Positions 1-9,185 of a stretch of 64,000 nucleotides of DNA are shown here, piece by piece. The number at the start of each line of letters is the position of its first letter. The first letter of the stretch is position 1. Location of the stretch: the NCBI RefSeq assembly GCF_000429905.1, contig NZ_AUCT01000021.1:1-64000 (forward strand), written 5' to 3'. The notes beneath the pieces were generated by a model. The model did not search any database. It had not been told where the DNA came from and was given only the letters and a program-made list of their open reading frames with translations. This DNA is from Desulfatibacillum aliphaticivorans DSM 15576. GTDB lineage: Bacteria; Desulfobacterota; Desulfobacteria; Desulfobacterales; Desulfatibacillaceae. The position numbers and the translations under genes are program-made.

Positions 1-33
1 GACTTCCTGACGACGCTTAGCAAGGACAAATAA
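1..33 (+). CDS. Possible 3' end of an upstream gene (partial)
   Basis: Reading frame 1 from the window edge is open for ten codons, DFLTTLSKDK, followed by TAA at 31-33. Codon use resembles the neighbours and the residues look like a normal protein C-terminus, but ten codons cannot identify a family. It may equally be chance. Confidence 0.25.
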   Translation, partial: DFLTTLSKDK

Positions 34-593
34 TTCCACTTCCGGCGCCTGCGTTTAGGCAAGGCAGCGTTATGGGAATCCCCGACCAACCTATGTGACA
101 GGGCGTAAGCCTGGACTCACGAACGTAGATAGGGGCGAGCCCAAGACGAAAAAAAATCATGCGGCAACCAACCCGCGAATAACAGAGTGATCAAACGTCG
201 GAAGATCCTTGCGAACGTAAGGCGCCGGAGGTGAATTCAAAAAAAACTACTCCTATAAAAAAAGGACAGGGAGCGGTTTTGCCTCTTGACACGTATTACC
301 CATAACAGGTTGGGTGGTTCTGCGCAAAGATGAAAAAAACCTGCTCCCCCATTGGCCTGTTTAACAGCGCGGCGCCCATTGCGGTAAAGTCAATCGCGCA
401 GGTTCACCCAACATGGAGCAGCCAGCGCTAATCCCTCTTATCGTCGGATGAACCTGCGCTCGCAACTCCATGCATATGAAAGGCCGTGCTCTGCATAATT
501 ATTTTTAGGATTTCTAATAGAACTCCAAAGCGCAGAACCATCCGACCTACGTCCGTTTTACAAAGCTCAACAATAAACGCCCATTCCGGAGCT
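34..593. other. 560-bp stretch without a recognisable gene
   Basis: No open frame with a ribosome-binding site is visible on either strand. It contains several A-rich runs (149-156, 239-247, 258-266) and a perfect 11-bp inverted repeat GCGCAGGTTCA/TGAACCTGCGC at 396-406 and 449-459 separated by 42 bp. A TTGACA at 285-290 has no convincing -10 partner. The function of the inverted repeat is unknown. Confidence 0.5.
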
Positions 594-1961
594 TTACTTT
601 TTCGCTTCCCCCGGGAACAGCATGTCGTACAGGGTGGGGAAGAATAGGAATACCAGGGTGTCCTTCACCCACTGGCGGTATTCCTTGGATTTGGGGTCCA
701 TGCCTGCAATCCGCGCCGGATAGGCGGGGGAGCCCACGCAGCTATAGGTGATGGTCACCAGGCAGTGGAGCCACATTTGGATCACCTTGGGCGGGGCGTC
801 CGGGAAAAATCGCTCCTGGATCATGTCCATGACGCATTTGTGGTAAAACATCACAAATTCAAAGCCGGGAATCTCCTCGCCCCGGTCCATTTGGGCCATG
901 TTCTGCATAAGCACCATTTCGGCGGCCGGGTTTGCGAAGCTGTTGGACAGGATGCGCCCAAAGGCTTCGGTGAGCGCCGCCAGCGCGGGCATGGTTTCCA
1001 GGCCTTCCATGATGTCCTGGTTGACGTCCAGGGAGCGTTCCAGCAGGTCCACGCCCACGGCTTCGAACAATTCCTTTTTGGTGGGAAAATAATGGTGGAT
1101 GAGGGTGAAGTCGAACCCGCCCTTTTTGCCGATCATACGGATACTGGCCGTGCTGTACGGATTGGTTGAAAAAACCTCCCGGGCCGCATCCAGAATTTTC
1201 AGGCGGGTGGCCTCTCCTTTACGGAGATGGCCGTCCAGCCCTGATGGCTTTTTCTTCTTCTTGCCATAGCCCCTGGGGGCGATGGGGCCGAAATCCTGCA
1301 CCTGGGTTCCCTTCATGACTCTTTGCAGGGGAGGCAGGAACAAGAACATCATGGCCTCTTTCACCCACTTGCGGTACTCGTCCGATTCAGGGTTCAGGTC
1401 TTCCGTCTTGGCGTGGAAATGCCTGGCGCCAAGGAAGTTGTTCAAGACCAGGGCAAAGGCGAACATCCACATGTAAAGCTCCTGGCCCGTGCCCTTGGGC
1501 GAGTATGCCTCCTTAAAAAATCCCGCCACCTTTTGCAGGGCTTTGCGCATATTTTCCGCGCCTGGCAAAGATTTATCCAGAAAGTTCATGCCTCCCACAT
1601 TCAGCATCATCACTTTCATGAAAGAGGACTGGAATCCATGCTCCAAAATGCGGTCCAGGAACAGGGACAAGCCTTCCGCGGGGCTGACTTTTTCAAGACC
1701 CGGAAGCATGCTGAGCACGGCGGAGATGAACTCCTCGTTAAGCCGGGTGATGTACTCCTCGAACAAACGGGCTTTGGTCTTGAAATGATATTGGATCAGG
1801 GGATGCTCGAACCCGCCTTCCTGGGCGATCTTCCGGACGCTGGCCGCCCCAAAGGGATGTTGGGAAAAGACCTTGTCCGCAGCAGCCAGAATCTTTTGCC
1901 GGGTGGCTTCCCCCCGAGCCTCCCCTTTGGAATGCGTCATTTTTGAATTCTCAGTCATCAT
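594..1961 (-). CDS. Double TetR-family transcriptional regulator (two TetR units in one chain)
   Basis: 455 aa, about twice the usual TetR length. Two complete TetR N-terminal DNA-binding domains are visible: residues about 19-65 (GEATRQKILAAADKVF ... HPLIQYHFKTKARLFE) and about 251-297 (ATRLKILDAAREVF ... TLIHHYFPTKKELFE). Each is followed by an all-helical ligand/dimer-type domain, and a lysine-rich linker (residues 232-239) joins the halves. The protein could therefore behave as a covalent pseudo-dimer. The start overlaps the stop of the upstream reductase gene by 11 bp, so the two are almost surely co-transcribed and translationally coupled. TetR proteins beside lipid or acyl-CoA enzymes usually repress them in response to an acyl-CoA or hydrophobic ligand. 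The target here is unknown. Two adjacent ATGs (1961, 1958) and one at 1940 are alternative starts. Confidence 0.93.
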   Translation of the reverse strand: MMTENSKMTHSKGEARGEATRQKILAAADKVFSQHPFGAASVRKIAQEGGFEHPLIQYHFKTKARLFEEYITRLNEEFISAVLSMLPGLEKVSPAEGLSLFLDRILEHGFQSSFMKVMMLNVGGMNFLDKSLPGAENMRKALQKVAGFFKEAYSPKGTGQELYMWMFAFALVLNNFLGARHFHAKTEDLNPESDEYRKWVKEAMMFLFLPPLQRVMKGTQVQDFGPIAPRGYGKKKKKPSGLDGHLRKGEATRLKILDAAREVFSTNPYSTASIRMIGKKGGFDFTLIHHYFPTKKELFEAVGVDLLERSLDVNQDIMEGLETMPALAALTEAFGRILSNSFANPAAEMVLMQNMAQMDRGEEIPGFEFVMFYHKCVMDMIQERFFPDAPPKVIQMWLHCLVTITYSCVGSPAYPARIAGMDPKSKEYRQWVKDTLVFLFFPTLYDMLFPGEAKK

Positions 1962-3129
1962 GTCTTAAGTTATCCTGCCAGATTCCTTTTGGGTTGTAGC
2001 CGGATTTCAACCATCCCATCCGCCGAAACCATTCAATGGTGGACCGCATGCCCTCTTTGACGTCCGGATGCTTATATTCGTAGCCGGCGTCCTTGGTTTT
2101 TTGGTTCGAAATCCAATAACTGGACGCCATATAGGTCGCCGAGCCGATTTCCAAAATGCGTACCCGGGGCGCATGGAGCCTTTGCTCAAGAAAAAGCCAG
2201 CCATGAGCGGCGGCTACGGCTACGGCCCTTAAATTTTTCTGGCGCACAAAGGGAACGTCCCACATGCGCCTACCCAGCAGCAAAGCCAGGTAATGTAGAA
2301 ACTCATGATATGAAATGACGCTTTCGTCAACCACATTGTAGTCTTCCCCCAAAGCAAAATCCTTATCCGCGACAAAAGCGGCCAGTCCGGCCATGTCCTC
2401 CACATGCAGGGAGGTCGTCAAATAATTCATGGAGTCCGCCGGGATAAAAGGCAGCAATCCCCTGTTAATCGCCAGCACAATCCCGCCATGGCCGTAGTCG
2501 CTGCCCGGTCCGTACAAAGGCGCGGGACGCACCACGGTCAAAGGCAGGCGGCCCCCCCGAAAATATTTCCAGGCCAGTTGCTCCTGCTCCCATTTGGAGA
2601 CGGAATAGTCGTTCACCAGATGGGTGTGTTCCGGCTCCTTTTGTCCAAAGGTGGAGTTTTTGGGCGACGAATTGTCTTCCGTGAACGGCAGGTTGCTGTG
2701 ATCGCCCTGGGATGCGGGCTTGGGCTTGCCGAATACGCCGCAAGTGCTCCAATGGACGAAGCGCTCCAGGCTTTTGCACGCGGCCGCCGCCTCAAACAGG
2801 TTGATCGACCCCTCCACATTGATTTTGCGGAGCAGTTGCAACGGCGGGGAATAGTCGTACAAAGAGGCGGTGTGAAACACATGGGTGATGGGGTTTTGGA
2901 ACAAAGCGCTAACCCCGGCCGTGTCCAGCAAATCGCACGGAATCGCCCGGCAGGCCGGATGATTGAAATCCAGGCCGATCCCTTTGCATACCGCCTTTAC
3001 CTTGGGATGTTCAAAGGCTTTAGGCAAGTCAGCGGCTATAACGTCCTGGCCCTGTTCCAGCAGCAACTTGACCAAATGAGAGCCGGAGAAGCCGCAGGCC
3101 CCGGTCACCAGGTTGAGCCGTTTCGGCAT
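1951..3129 (-). CDS. NAD(P)-dependent epimerase/dehydratase (extended SDR, 3-beta-HSD-like)
   Basis: 392 aa if started at the ATG at 3129, which has AAAGGAGG six bases upstream. An in-frame ATG at 3147 would run through this ribosome-binding site and is rejected. The N-terminal Rossmann motif TGACGFSG (residues 9-16), a conserved serine in STCGVFG (about 128) and the catalytic YSVSK (Tyr175, Lys179) mark an extended short-chain dehydrogenase acting on a sugar nucleotide, sterol-like or lipid-type substrate. The substrate cannot be told from sequence. The C-terminal third is unrelated to the core and family-specific. It is translationally coupled to the double-TetR gene downstream, which may regulate it. 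Confidence 0.9.
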   Translation of the reverse strand: MPKRLNLVTGACGFSGSHLVKLLLEQGQDVIAADLPKAFEHPKVKAVCKGIGLDFNHPACRAIPCDLLDTAGVSALFQNPITHVFHTASLYDYSPPLQLLRKINVEGSINLFEAAAACKSLERFVHWSTCGVFGKPKPASQGDHSNLPFTEDNSSPKNSTFGQKEPEHTHLVNDYSVSKWEQEQLAWKYFRGGRLPLTVVRPAPLYGPGSDYGHGGIVLAINRGLLPFIPADSMNYLTTSLHVEDMAGLAAFVADKDFALGEDYNVVDESVISYHEFLHYLALLLGRRMWDVPFVRQKNLRAVAVAAAHGWLFLEQRLHAPRVRILEIGSATYMASSYWISNQKTKDAGYEYKHPDVKEGMRSTIEWFRRMGWLKSGYNPKGIWQDNLRHDD

Positions 3130-3281
3130 GTTGCCTCCTTTCCCCAAAAAATCATGGGGCGCGAAGCCGTTAATTTTTCAGTTTTCTTTGATAGTCCAGG
3201 ATTTAACACAGATAGGGGTTGTACTGCAAGAAACAGGATCGAGATTTTAACCATTAGTGGAAATGTGCGGGGCGGGACGCC

Positions 3282-3644
3282 TTACTTTTCCCGCGTGTAG
3301 CGCTTGCAGCGGCCAGGGCATAGAGGGATTTTCCGCCGGCACAGGTCAAAGTGCAGATGCACGCAACTGAGGATGGTGAGGCGTCCGGGTTCAAAGTGGG
3401 GGCATTCCGCCTCGGCTTTCAGGGATTCGAATCTCCGGGCCCAGATTTTCATGACCGTGTCCTGATCGATTTCGAAGCATTCCACCTGGTCCAAATAGGC
3501 GTCAAAAGCGGTCTCCCATTTTGCCAATACAGTGCACAACCACTTATCATGAAAGCTGGGATCGGCGCTTATTTTTATCATGCAATGGCCTTCCGTGTAA
3601 TACATACAGCCTGTCCCAGGGAGGGAGGACAATAATTGCGTCAT
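3282..3644 (-). CDS. Small cysteine-rich protein of unknown function
   Basis: 120 aa from the ATG at 3644 (MTQLLSSLPG), preceded by AGAGGAAAG. An upstream in-frame ATG at 3749 lacks a site and would reach back into the promoter region of the divergent CBS gene. Six or more cysteines are spread through the protein: GTGCMYY, EGHCMIK, VECFE, AECPHF, and a C-terminal cluster LSCVHLHFDLC ... PLCPGRCKRY. Paired spacing and His residues suggest metal binding or disulfides, but no known family is recognised. There is no signal peptide. It is divergently transcribed from the CBS-domain gene at 3794. Confidence 0.65.
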   Translation of the reverse strand: MTQLLSSLPGTGCMYYTEGHCMIKISADPSFHDKWLCTVLAKWETAFDAYLDQVECFEIDQDTVMKIWARRFESLKAEAECPHFEPGRLTILSCVHLHFDLCRRKIPLCPGRCKRYTREK

Positions 3645-3793
3645 GGGCTTTCCTCTAAGGCAACACTTCGAAATATATTGATTTTCCATTTGCCTGGCGG
3701 AAACGCGCCTATTGTTTGCCTTGCAATGGCTAACAGGTTTCTGGTACAAAGCATTACTGCATTCACATTAGGCTTTGCTGCAAAGGAGAACGT

Positions 3794-4348
3794 ATGAGCG
3801 ATATACTTGTTAAAGATATTATGATCCCGCTGGATCAATATGCAACCGTAGATGAAAACGCCAATCTTTACGATGCCGTTATGGCTCTGGAAGCATGTCA
3901 AGCCAAGGCGGATGTGCGGGATCCCCGGGCTGTGTTGGTTGTGGACAATAAAAATCATGTGGTCGGCAAACTGAGCCTTTTGGATGTCATTAAGGCCCTG
4001 GAGCCTAGTTACGAAAAAATATTGGAATCCCGTCCGGGATTTGGGCGTCTCGGCTTCTCCCACCGCTTTTTAAAACTTTTGGCCGATGATTACAAACTTT
4101 GGTCCAATCCTTTGGAGCAAATCTGTCGAAAAGCAGCGGACATCAAAGTCAAGGACATCATGTACTCCCCCTCTTCCGAAGGCGAATACGTGGATGAAGA
4201 CGCCACGCTTCCCGAGGCTCTGCATCAGGTGATCATGGGGCATCATCAGTCTCTGCTGGTTATGAAAAAGAAACACATCACCGGCATTCTCAGGGTCCGG
4301 GAGCTTTTTGAACAAGTGACGGAAGCCATGAAGGCTTGCGGTCTTTAA
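3794..4348 (+). CDS. CBS-domain pair protein
   Basis: 184 aa with two CBS modules, about residues 8-65 (VKDIMIPLDQYATVDENANLYDA) and about 117-175 (VKDIMYSPSSEGEYVDEDATLPEA), separated by an insert. CBS pairs (Bateman modules) bind adenosyl ligands such as AMP, ATP or SAM. Stand-alone versions act as energy or redox sensors through partner proteins. A strong AAGGAG lies just upstream of the ATG. It ends 6 bp from the convergent lptD stop. No enzymatic domain is attached, so the partner is unknown. Confidence 0.88.
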   Translation: MSDILVKDIMIPLDQYATVDENANLYDAVMALEACQAKADVRDPRAVLVVDNKNHVVGKLSLLDVIKALEPSYEKILESRPGFGRLGFSHRFLKLLADDYKLWSNPLEQICRKAADIKVKDIMYSPSSEGEYVDEDATLPEALHQVIMGHHQSLLVMKKKHITGILRVRELFEQVTEAMKACGL

Positions 4349-4354
4349 CAAAAA

Positions 4355-6616
4355 TTAGTCGGCTGCTGAGCGGCCCAAAGCGCCAAGCCCCGTCAACGTA
4401 AATTGAAGCGTGTATCTTTGCTCTCCGGGTTCGTCCGAGTATCCCAGGTCAATGGCCCAGCAGGCGGCTTCGTATATCAGCCCGGTATAATTCCGGACTC
4501 GTTCGCCCGCTTCCAGGTCCCTTTCCAGGCCTCCGTAGGCGGACCAGCTTTCTCCCAGCCGAAACCGGGCTTTTCCCAAGACGGTTTCGCTGGATTCCCT
4601 CGCCTTGATATACTCGGCGGAAAGCTCGTTCCCGCGCCCTGAAAGCGTCACGCCATGGGCGTTGTATACAAAATTTCCGCTATAGGGGGACCACTTGGTC
4701 GTGCTTTCCAGGGCCAGCCATTGAACCGGCTCCAACTCCAGGCGTGCGCTGACCGGGGAAAAAGGCTGCCGCCTGTGAGGCTCGGTCCACTCAGAGGCGT
4801 CTTCCTCGTTCGCCTCATTAATGTTGTAGGACGCGGAAACCTCGAACCAGCATAGTTTTTTGTATTCATAGGGGAATATGGAATTTTCTTTGCGCTGGAC
4901 GCTGCTTCGGCCCAAAAGGCTGTTGGTCAGGGCCAGGGTCACATGATTTTTGGCTTCCAGCCGGTCCACATGGTCGAACAGAGGATATTTTTCCTGGTCG
5001 TCGTCGGGCCGGTAATTGTAGCTGAGGGAGGGCGTGAAAGCATGCCTGATTTTGTCGATCTTCCCGTTGCCCGGTCTTAAGTTGAAAACTCGGACCAGTT
5101 CGGACGAAAATTCCGTCTTCAAATCATACATCTCCCGGGAAAAGGTGCGGTCGTCCCGAGAGGGCTCCTCGTCCCACGTGGTGACGTTATATAGCGTTTC
5201 CCGCAGCCCCACCGTAGTTTCCATGCTCATGTAACGGCCGAAGTCAATGGGCGCCACAAAGCGCGGATTGACGTCAAACCGGTTGCCGCTGATTCCTTCC
5301 TCTCTGTAAAAATGGGAGTATCCGGAGTCGAACTCCCAGGCCAGGAACGAGCCGAACAAAGACTGCCTTGTTCCGGAAAAGCCGACAAAGGGCAGGGTTT
5401 GCAAGGTGGTGTCCGGTTCGTCGAACCGGCGTGCAATCACGTTGTCGTACCACTTGGCCTCTGCGTTGGCGCTGTAGCTGTCCCAGCCTTTTTGCAGGTA
5501 CAGGCTGTTTTTACGGATCGTCTCGTCATAATCGTCCAGGTCCCTGCCAAACTCCTGGGCGAACTCCCGGTTGACGGCGCTGTATCCGGTGTAGCCGTCC
5601 TTGAAATCCCGCAGGTAATCCTGGTCGCTCACAAAGTCGGCGTCCAGCCTGAATTTCAAGCCGTTTTTCCATTGCTGGTCGTGTTTGGCGGCGACCCAGT
5701 ACCTGTCCTGGTTCGGACGAAGATAAAGGTCATTTTCGTAGCCCCAGTCCAGGGAGTTGTTTCCCACTCCGTCGTCCCGTGTTCTGTCCTGGAGATAGCT
5801 GCCGAAGATGTACCCTTTGGACTTGGGATTGAGCACGTACCGCATTTCCGCAGCGGCCTGAACCCCGCGCTTCTCCATGGGATGGGCGTATAAAGTCATG
5901 TCCGCGCTTTCGCCCATGACCTTGTAAAAAGGCTGGTTGATCCCCCATCCCTGGCGGGAGGACTGGCTGACCTGAGGCGGCAGCAAGCCCGTCTGGCGTT
6001 CCGTTTTGGCCGGAAAGACCAGATACGGAGAGTAAAAAACCGGCGCCTTGCGCGCTTTGACCACAATATTTCTGGCGGTTCCGTACCCGCCCACCGTAAC
6101 CTTGACGTTGGCGGCCTTGATGACCCAGTCCGGGTCGTCCGGATCGCATGTGGTCAGGCTGGCGTCGTCCACGCGGTAGGATTGGGCGCCCAATTTTTCA
6201 ATGCGGCCGCCCCGGATGAAAAAATGCGTCGCCTGGATGAACAGGGTGCCGTTTTCCACCAAGCCCGTTTCCGTGGCCAGATCCATATACACCCGATCCC
6301 CGGTGACCACGTCGCCGCCGCCTTTGACCGTGACATTGCCGACGGCCCACAGGCTGTTGTTATTCCGGTCAAAGCCCGCCTCATCCGCTTCCATACGATA
6401 CCCCGACCGCCAGATGAGCACGTTGCCGGAACCCCGATAGGTGTTGGTCATGTTATCGTACTGCAGCTTATCAGCTGTAATATTCCATGGTTCCGAAGGG
6501 TCCATATTGGAAAGATCCAGGCCCTGGCCAAAAGCCGGGGCGAACAAAAGCACGGTAAGCGCCCACCATGCCGCCCCTAGCCTAACAAAACCGGTTTTAA
6601 GGAAAATTTGTCTCAT
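4355..6616 (-). CDS. lptD: LPS-assembly protein LptD (OstA/Imp), outer-membrane beta-barrel
   Basis: 753 aa from the ATG at 6616. A TTG six codons upstream (6634) is possible and neither start has a clear ribosome-binding site. It opens with a signal peptide (basic MRQIFLK, hydrophobic WWALTVLLFAPAFG). A periplasmic OstA/LptA-like jellyroll follows at about residues 40-160 (WNITADKLQYD, GNVTVKGGGDVVTGD), then a long C-terminal barrel rich in alternating aromatic strands, starting around PVFYSPYLVFPAKTERQTGLLPP. LptD with LptE inserts lipopolysaccharide in the outer leaflet. The presence of this gene shows a Gram-negative envelope. Only a few cysteines are present, so the disulfide pattern of the E. 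coli protein may not apply. It is divergent from surE. Confidence 0.93.
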   Translation of the reverse strand: MRQIFLKTGFVRLGAAWWALTVLLFAPAFGQGLDLSNMDPSEPWNITADKLQYDNMTNTYRGSGNVLIWRSGYRMEADEAGFDRNNNSLWAVGNVTVKGGGDVVTGDRVYMDLATETGLVENGTLFIQATHFFIRGGRIEKLGAQSYRVDDASLTTCDPDDPDWVIKAANVKVTVGGYGTARNIVVKARKAPVFYSPYLVFPAKTERQTGLLPPQVSQSSRQGWGINQPFYKVMGESADMTLYAHPMEKRGVQAAAEMRYVLNPKSKGYIFGSYLQDRTRDDGVGNNSLDWGYENDLYLRPNQDRYWVAAKHDQQWKNGLKFRLDADFVSDQDYLRDFKDGYTGYSAVNREFAQEFGRDLDDYDETIRKNSLYLQKGWDSYSANAEAKWYDNVIARRFDEPDTTLQTLPFVGFSGTRQSLFGSFLAWEFDSGYSHFYREEGISGNRFDVNPRFVAPIDFGRYMSMETTVGLRETLYNVTTWDEEPSRDDRTFSREMYDLKTEFSSELVRVFNLRPGNGKIDKIRHAFTPSLSYNYRPDDDQEKYPLFDHVDRLEAKNHVTLALTNSLLGRSSVQRKENSIFPYEYKKLCWFEVSASYNINEANEEDASEWTEPHRRQPFSPVSARLELEPVQWLALESTTKWSPYSGNFVYNAHGVTLSGRGNELSAEYIKARESSETVLGKARFRLGESWSAYGGLERDLEAGERVRNYTGLIYEAACWAIDLGYSDEPGEQRYTLQFTLTGLGALGRSAAD

Positions 6617-6735
6617 AACAGGGTTTTGTGACAACCGGAGAAAAAAGTCAAGGATCAGGGCTTTACTGTTTAATAAAAGAACGGGTTGGTGTATGATGCG
6701 AATTTGATATTTTGAACATTAACGAGGACATGAGC

Positions 6736-7497
6736 ATGCACATACTAGTCACTAACGACGACGGCATTCATCACCCCGGGCTGGCCGCCCTGCGGGATGG
6801 CCTGGCCAGGGACCATCGGGTCCAGGTGGTCGCCCCGGACAGGGAGCGAAGCGCCATTGCGCACGCCATAACCCTGCTTACGCCGCTCAGGGCCTTTTCC
6901 CAGACTAACGGAAACGGCATTCCCTCCTGGGCCGTCAACGGCACCCCGGCGGATTGCGTCAAGCTGGGGGTTCTGGAGTTGCTGGGCGAAAAGCCGGACC
7001 TGGTGGTGTCAGGGATCAATCCCGGGCCTAATGTGGGCGTCAACCTCAATTATTCCGGCACGGTGTCCGCCGCCAGGGAAGCCGCCTTGCTGGGGATTCC
7101 GGCCATTGCGGTGTCCGTCAGCAATCCCTACGGGGCCCATTTTTCGGACGCCGCCCGCTTTATGCAGGATCTCGTGGCTGACGTGGCCGAGCGGGGCCTG
7201 CCCAAAGGCGTCTTTCTGAACGTCAACCTGCCCGACGTTCCCATGGAGGAAATCGCGGGCGTACGCATTTGCCGCCAGGGAATCGCCCGGCTGGAAGAGG
7301 CCTTTCATGTCCGCAAGGACCCCAGGAATCAGCCCTATTACTGGCAGGGCAGCGAAACCCAATTGTTCGGCGAATCGCCGGACGAAGACGGCGTGGCCCT
7401 GCGAGAGAACTGCATCGCCGTGACCCCGGTCCAGTGCGACATGACGGACTACGGGTTTTTGAACCAGCTTAAAGAGTGGAAGGTGGAGAAGCCCTAA
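6736..7497 (+). CDS. surE: 5'/3'-nucleotidase SurE
   Basis: 253 aa. The start is the ATG at 6736 (MHILVTNDDG), placed seven bases after an AGGA. ATG at 6730 would be too close to it. The N-terminal TNDDG metal-binding motif, the VAPDRERSA segment, SGINPGPNVG and NYSGTVSAAREA are hallmarks of SurE. This metal-dependent nucleoside monophosphate phosphatase acts on 5'- and 3'-NMPs and short polyphosphate. It heads a plus-strand run (surE, YhaM-like nuclease, tmk, cysK-cysS fusion) with short gaps, so an operon tied to nucleotide turnover is plausible. Confidence 0.96.
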   Translation: MHILVTNDDGIHHPGLAALRDGLARDHRVQVVAPDRERSAIAHAITLLTPLRAFSQTNGNGIPSWAVNGTPADCVKLGVLELLGEKPDLVVSGINPGPNVGVNLNYSGTVSAAREAALLGIPAIAVSVSNPYGAHFSDAARFMQDLVADVAERGLPKGVFLNVNLPDVPMEEIAGVRICRQGIARLEEAFHVRKDPRNQPYYWQGSETQLFGESPDEDGVALRENCIAVTPVQCDMTDYGFLNQLKEWKVEKP

Positions 7498-7528
7498 TTT
7501 CGTTAAACCTATAACCTCATGGGGACCC

Positions 7529-8503
7529 ATGACCAAAACGACCTTTGTGGAAAACATCCAGCCCGGCGAGAAAGTTCAGGCTGTTTTCGCCGTTACCGAC
7601 AAGTCCGTCTCCCATCGCAAGGACGGGGCGCCGTTTTTGAACCTCACTCTGGTGGACCGCACCGGTTCGGTCAGGGCTATCATGTGGGACCTTTTGCCCG
7701 ACACCCTGGGCTCTTTTGACAACGGCGACTACGTGGCTGTCATGGCTCAGGCCGGAACTTACCGGGACCAGTTGCAGCTTACTATCAAGGCCCTGGCCAG
7801 AACGCCGGATGATGAGGTGGACCCCAGCGATTTTCTGCCCACATGCCCTACGGACCCTCAAAAACTTTTCGCCAAGCTCAAGGAGTTGACGGAAAGCATC
7901 CAAGATCCTTTCCTGAACAATCTTATGAATGCCTTCTGGGAGGACGAGGCCTTTGTCAAAGCCTTCACGGCGGCGCCGGCCGGAAAGAAAATGCATCATG
8001 CATACATCGGAGGCCTAGCGGAACACACTTTGTCCGTGGCTCTGCTTGTGGACCCCCTGGCCGGGCATTACGTAAAAAACAAGGGCGTCAACCGGGATCT
8101 GCTTCTGGTGGGCGCGGTGCTTCATGATGTAGGCAAGGTGCAGGAATTCCAGTGGAAAGCGGCCATAGACTACTCGGACGCGGGGCGATTGATGGGCCAC
8201 GCAGTCCTGGGCGTCAGGATGCTGGACGAGAAAATTGCCGGCATCCCGGATTTTCCTAACGAAACAGCCATGTTGCTCAGGCATATGATAGTCAGCCACC
8301 ATGGAGAAAGGGAGTTCGGCGCCATAGAGACGCCCAAGACCCTGGAGGCCATTATATTGAATAACATTGACGACCTGGACGCCAAGGTAAACGGAGTCCG
8401 CACCTTTATGGACCAGGAGGATAACGGGGAAGTCTGGACCGGATACCATCGGTTGATGGAGCGCTATTTTTACCGCGGAAGAAAGGCGGGCGGCGATGAG
8501 TAG
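7529..8503 (+). CDS. YhaM-like 3'-5' exoribonuclease (OB-fold plus HD domain)
   Basis: 324 aa. An N-terminal OB-fold nucleic-acid-binding domain (about residues 12-90; LTLVDRTGSVRAIMWD) is followed by an HD phosphohydrolase domain (about 155-275) with GGLAEHTLSV (His166), GAVLHDVGKV (His199-Asp200) and a later HMIVSHHGE. This architecture matches the YhaM/CBF1 family of 3'-5' exonucleases of RNA and single-stranded DNA. It overlaps tmk by 8 bp, so both are one transcript. YhaN/YhaO-like proteins, which share an operon with yhaM in Bacillus, are encoded 7 kb downstream in this window. Confidence 0.9.
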   Translation: MTKTTFVENIQPGEKVQAVFAVTDKSVSHRKDGAPFLNLTLVDRTGSVRAIMWDLLPDTLGSFDNGDYVAVMAQAGTYRDQLQLTIKALARTPDDEVDPSDFLPTCPTDPQKLFAKLKELTESIQDPFLNNLMNAFWEDEAFVKAFTAAPAGKKMHHAYIGGLAEHTLSVALLVDPLAGHYVKNKGVNRDLLLVGAVLHDVGKVQEFQWKAAIDYSDAGRLMGHAVLGVRMLDEKIAGIPDFPNETAMLLRHMIVSHHGEREFGAIETPKTLEAIILNNIDDLDAKVNGVRTFMDQEDNGEVWTGYHRLMERYFYRGRKAGGDE

Positions 8504-9158
8504 GCCGGGTGTTTTCATCACATTGGAAGGAATCGAGGGCGCCGGAAAAACCACTCAGGTCGGACGCATCCTGGAATTCATGGAATCCCAGGGCTACGAA
8601 TGCATATCCACCCGGGAGCCCGGCGGCACGGGCATCGGCGCAAAGATCAGGGCCATTTTGCTTAATTCGGAGCATGTCACCCTGGCGCCCCTGGCTGAGC
8701 TCTTGTTGTACGAGGCGGACAGGGCCCAGCATCTGGCCCGTTTGATCCAGCCCGCTCTGGAAGCCGGCAAATGCGTGGTTTGCGACCGGTTTTGCGACGC
8801 CACGACCGCTTACCAGGGTTACGCCCGGGAGCTTTCCCTGGATTTTATCAACGAACTCCACGCCCGGATTCTGGACGGCCTGACGCCGGATTTGACCCTG
8901 CTGTTTGACCTGCCGGCGGAAATTGGGTTATCCAGAGCCAAGACCAGGCTGCACGAGCAGAACAACACAAGCCAGGAGGGCCGTTTCGAGGCCGAAGACC
9001 TGGCTTTTCACCGCAAGGTGCGGCAGGGCTACCTGACCCTGGCGAAGGCCGAACCTGGGCGCTTCGCCATTGTAAACGCCGACGCCGCCCCGGACCGGGT
9101 CTGGGAAAAAACCAAGGAATTGCTGGCCGAGTTCACGGCTAAAAGAAACCTCGCATAA
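8496..9158 (+). CDS. tmk: Thymidylate kinase (dTMP kinase)
   Basis: 220 aa, typical length. P-loop EGIEGAGKTTQ (residues 11-21), STREPGGTGIG, the substrate motif VVCDRFCDATTAYQG, and the LID-like region FEAEDLAFHRKVRQGY are all present. It phosphorylates dTMP to dTDP in the cytoplasm for DNA synthesis. Its start lies within the end of the YhaM-like gene, and the preceding GGCGGGCGGCG acts as a weak ribosome-binding site. Coupling is therefore likely. Confidence 0.97.
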   Translation: MSRPGVFITLEGIEGAGKTTQVGRILEFMESQGYECISTREPGGTGIGAKIRAILLNSEHVTLAPLAELLLYEADRAQHLARLIQPALEAGKCVVCDRFCDATTAYQGYARELSLDFINELHARILDGLTPDLTLLFDLPAEIGLSRAKTRLHEQNNTSQEGRFEAEDLAFHRKVRQGYLTLAKAEPGRFAIVNADAAPDRVWEKTKELLAEFTAKRNLA

Positions 9159-9185
9159 ACCATGCGCATGGCTGAATAAAAGGTT

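Noticed and set aside
3418..3445. GATTCGAATC-like T-loop similarity
   Set aside because: It lies inside the Cys-rich protein gene and no acceptor or anticodon arms can be formed around it.
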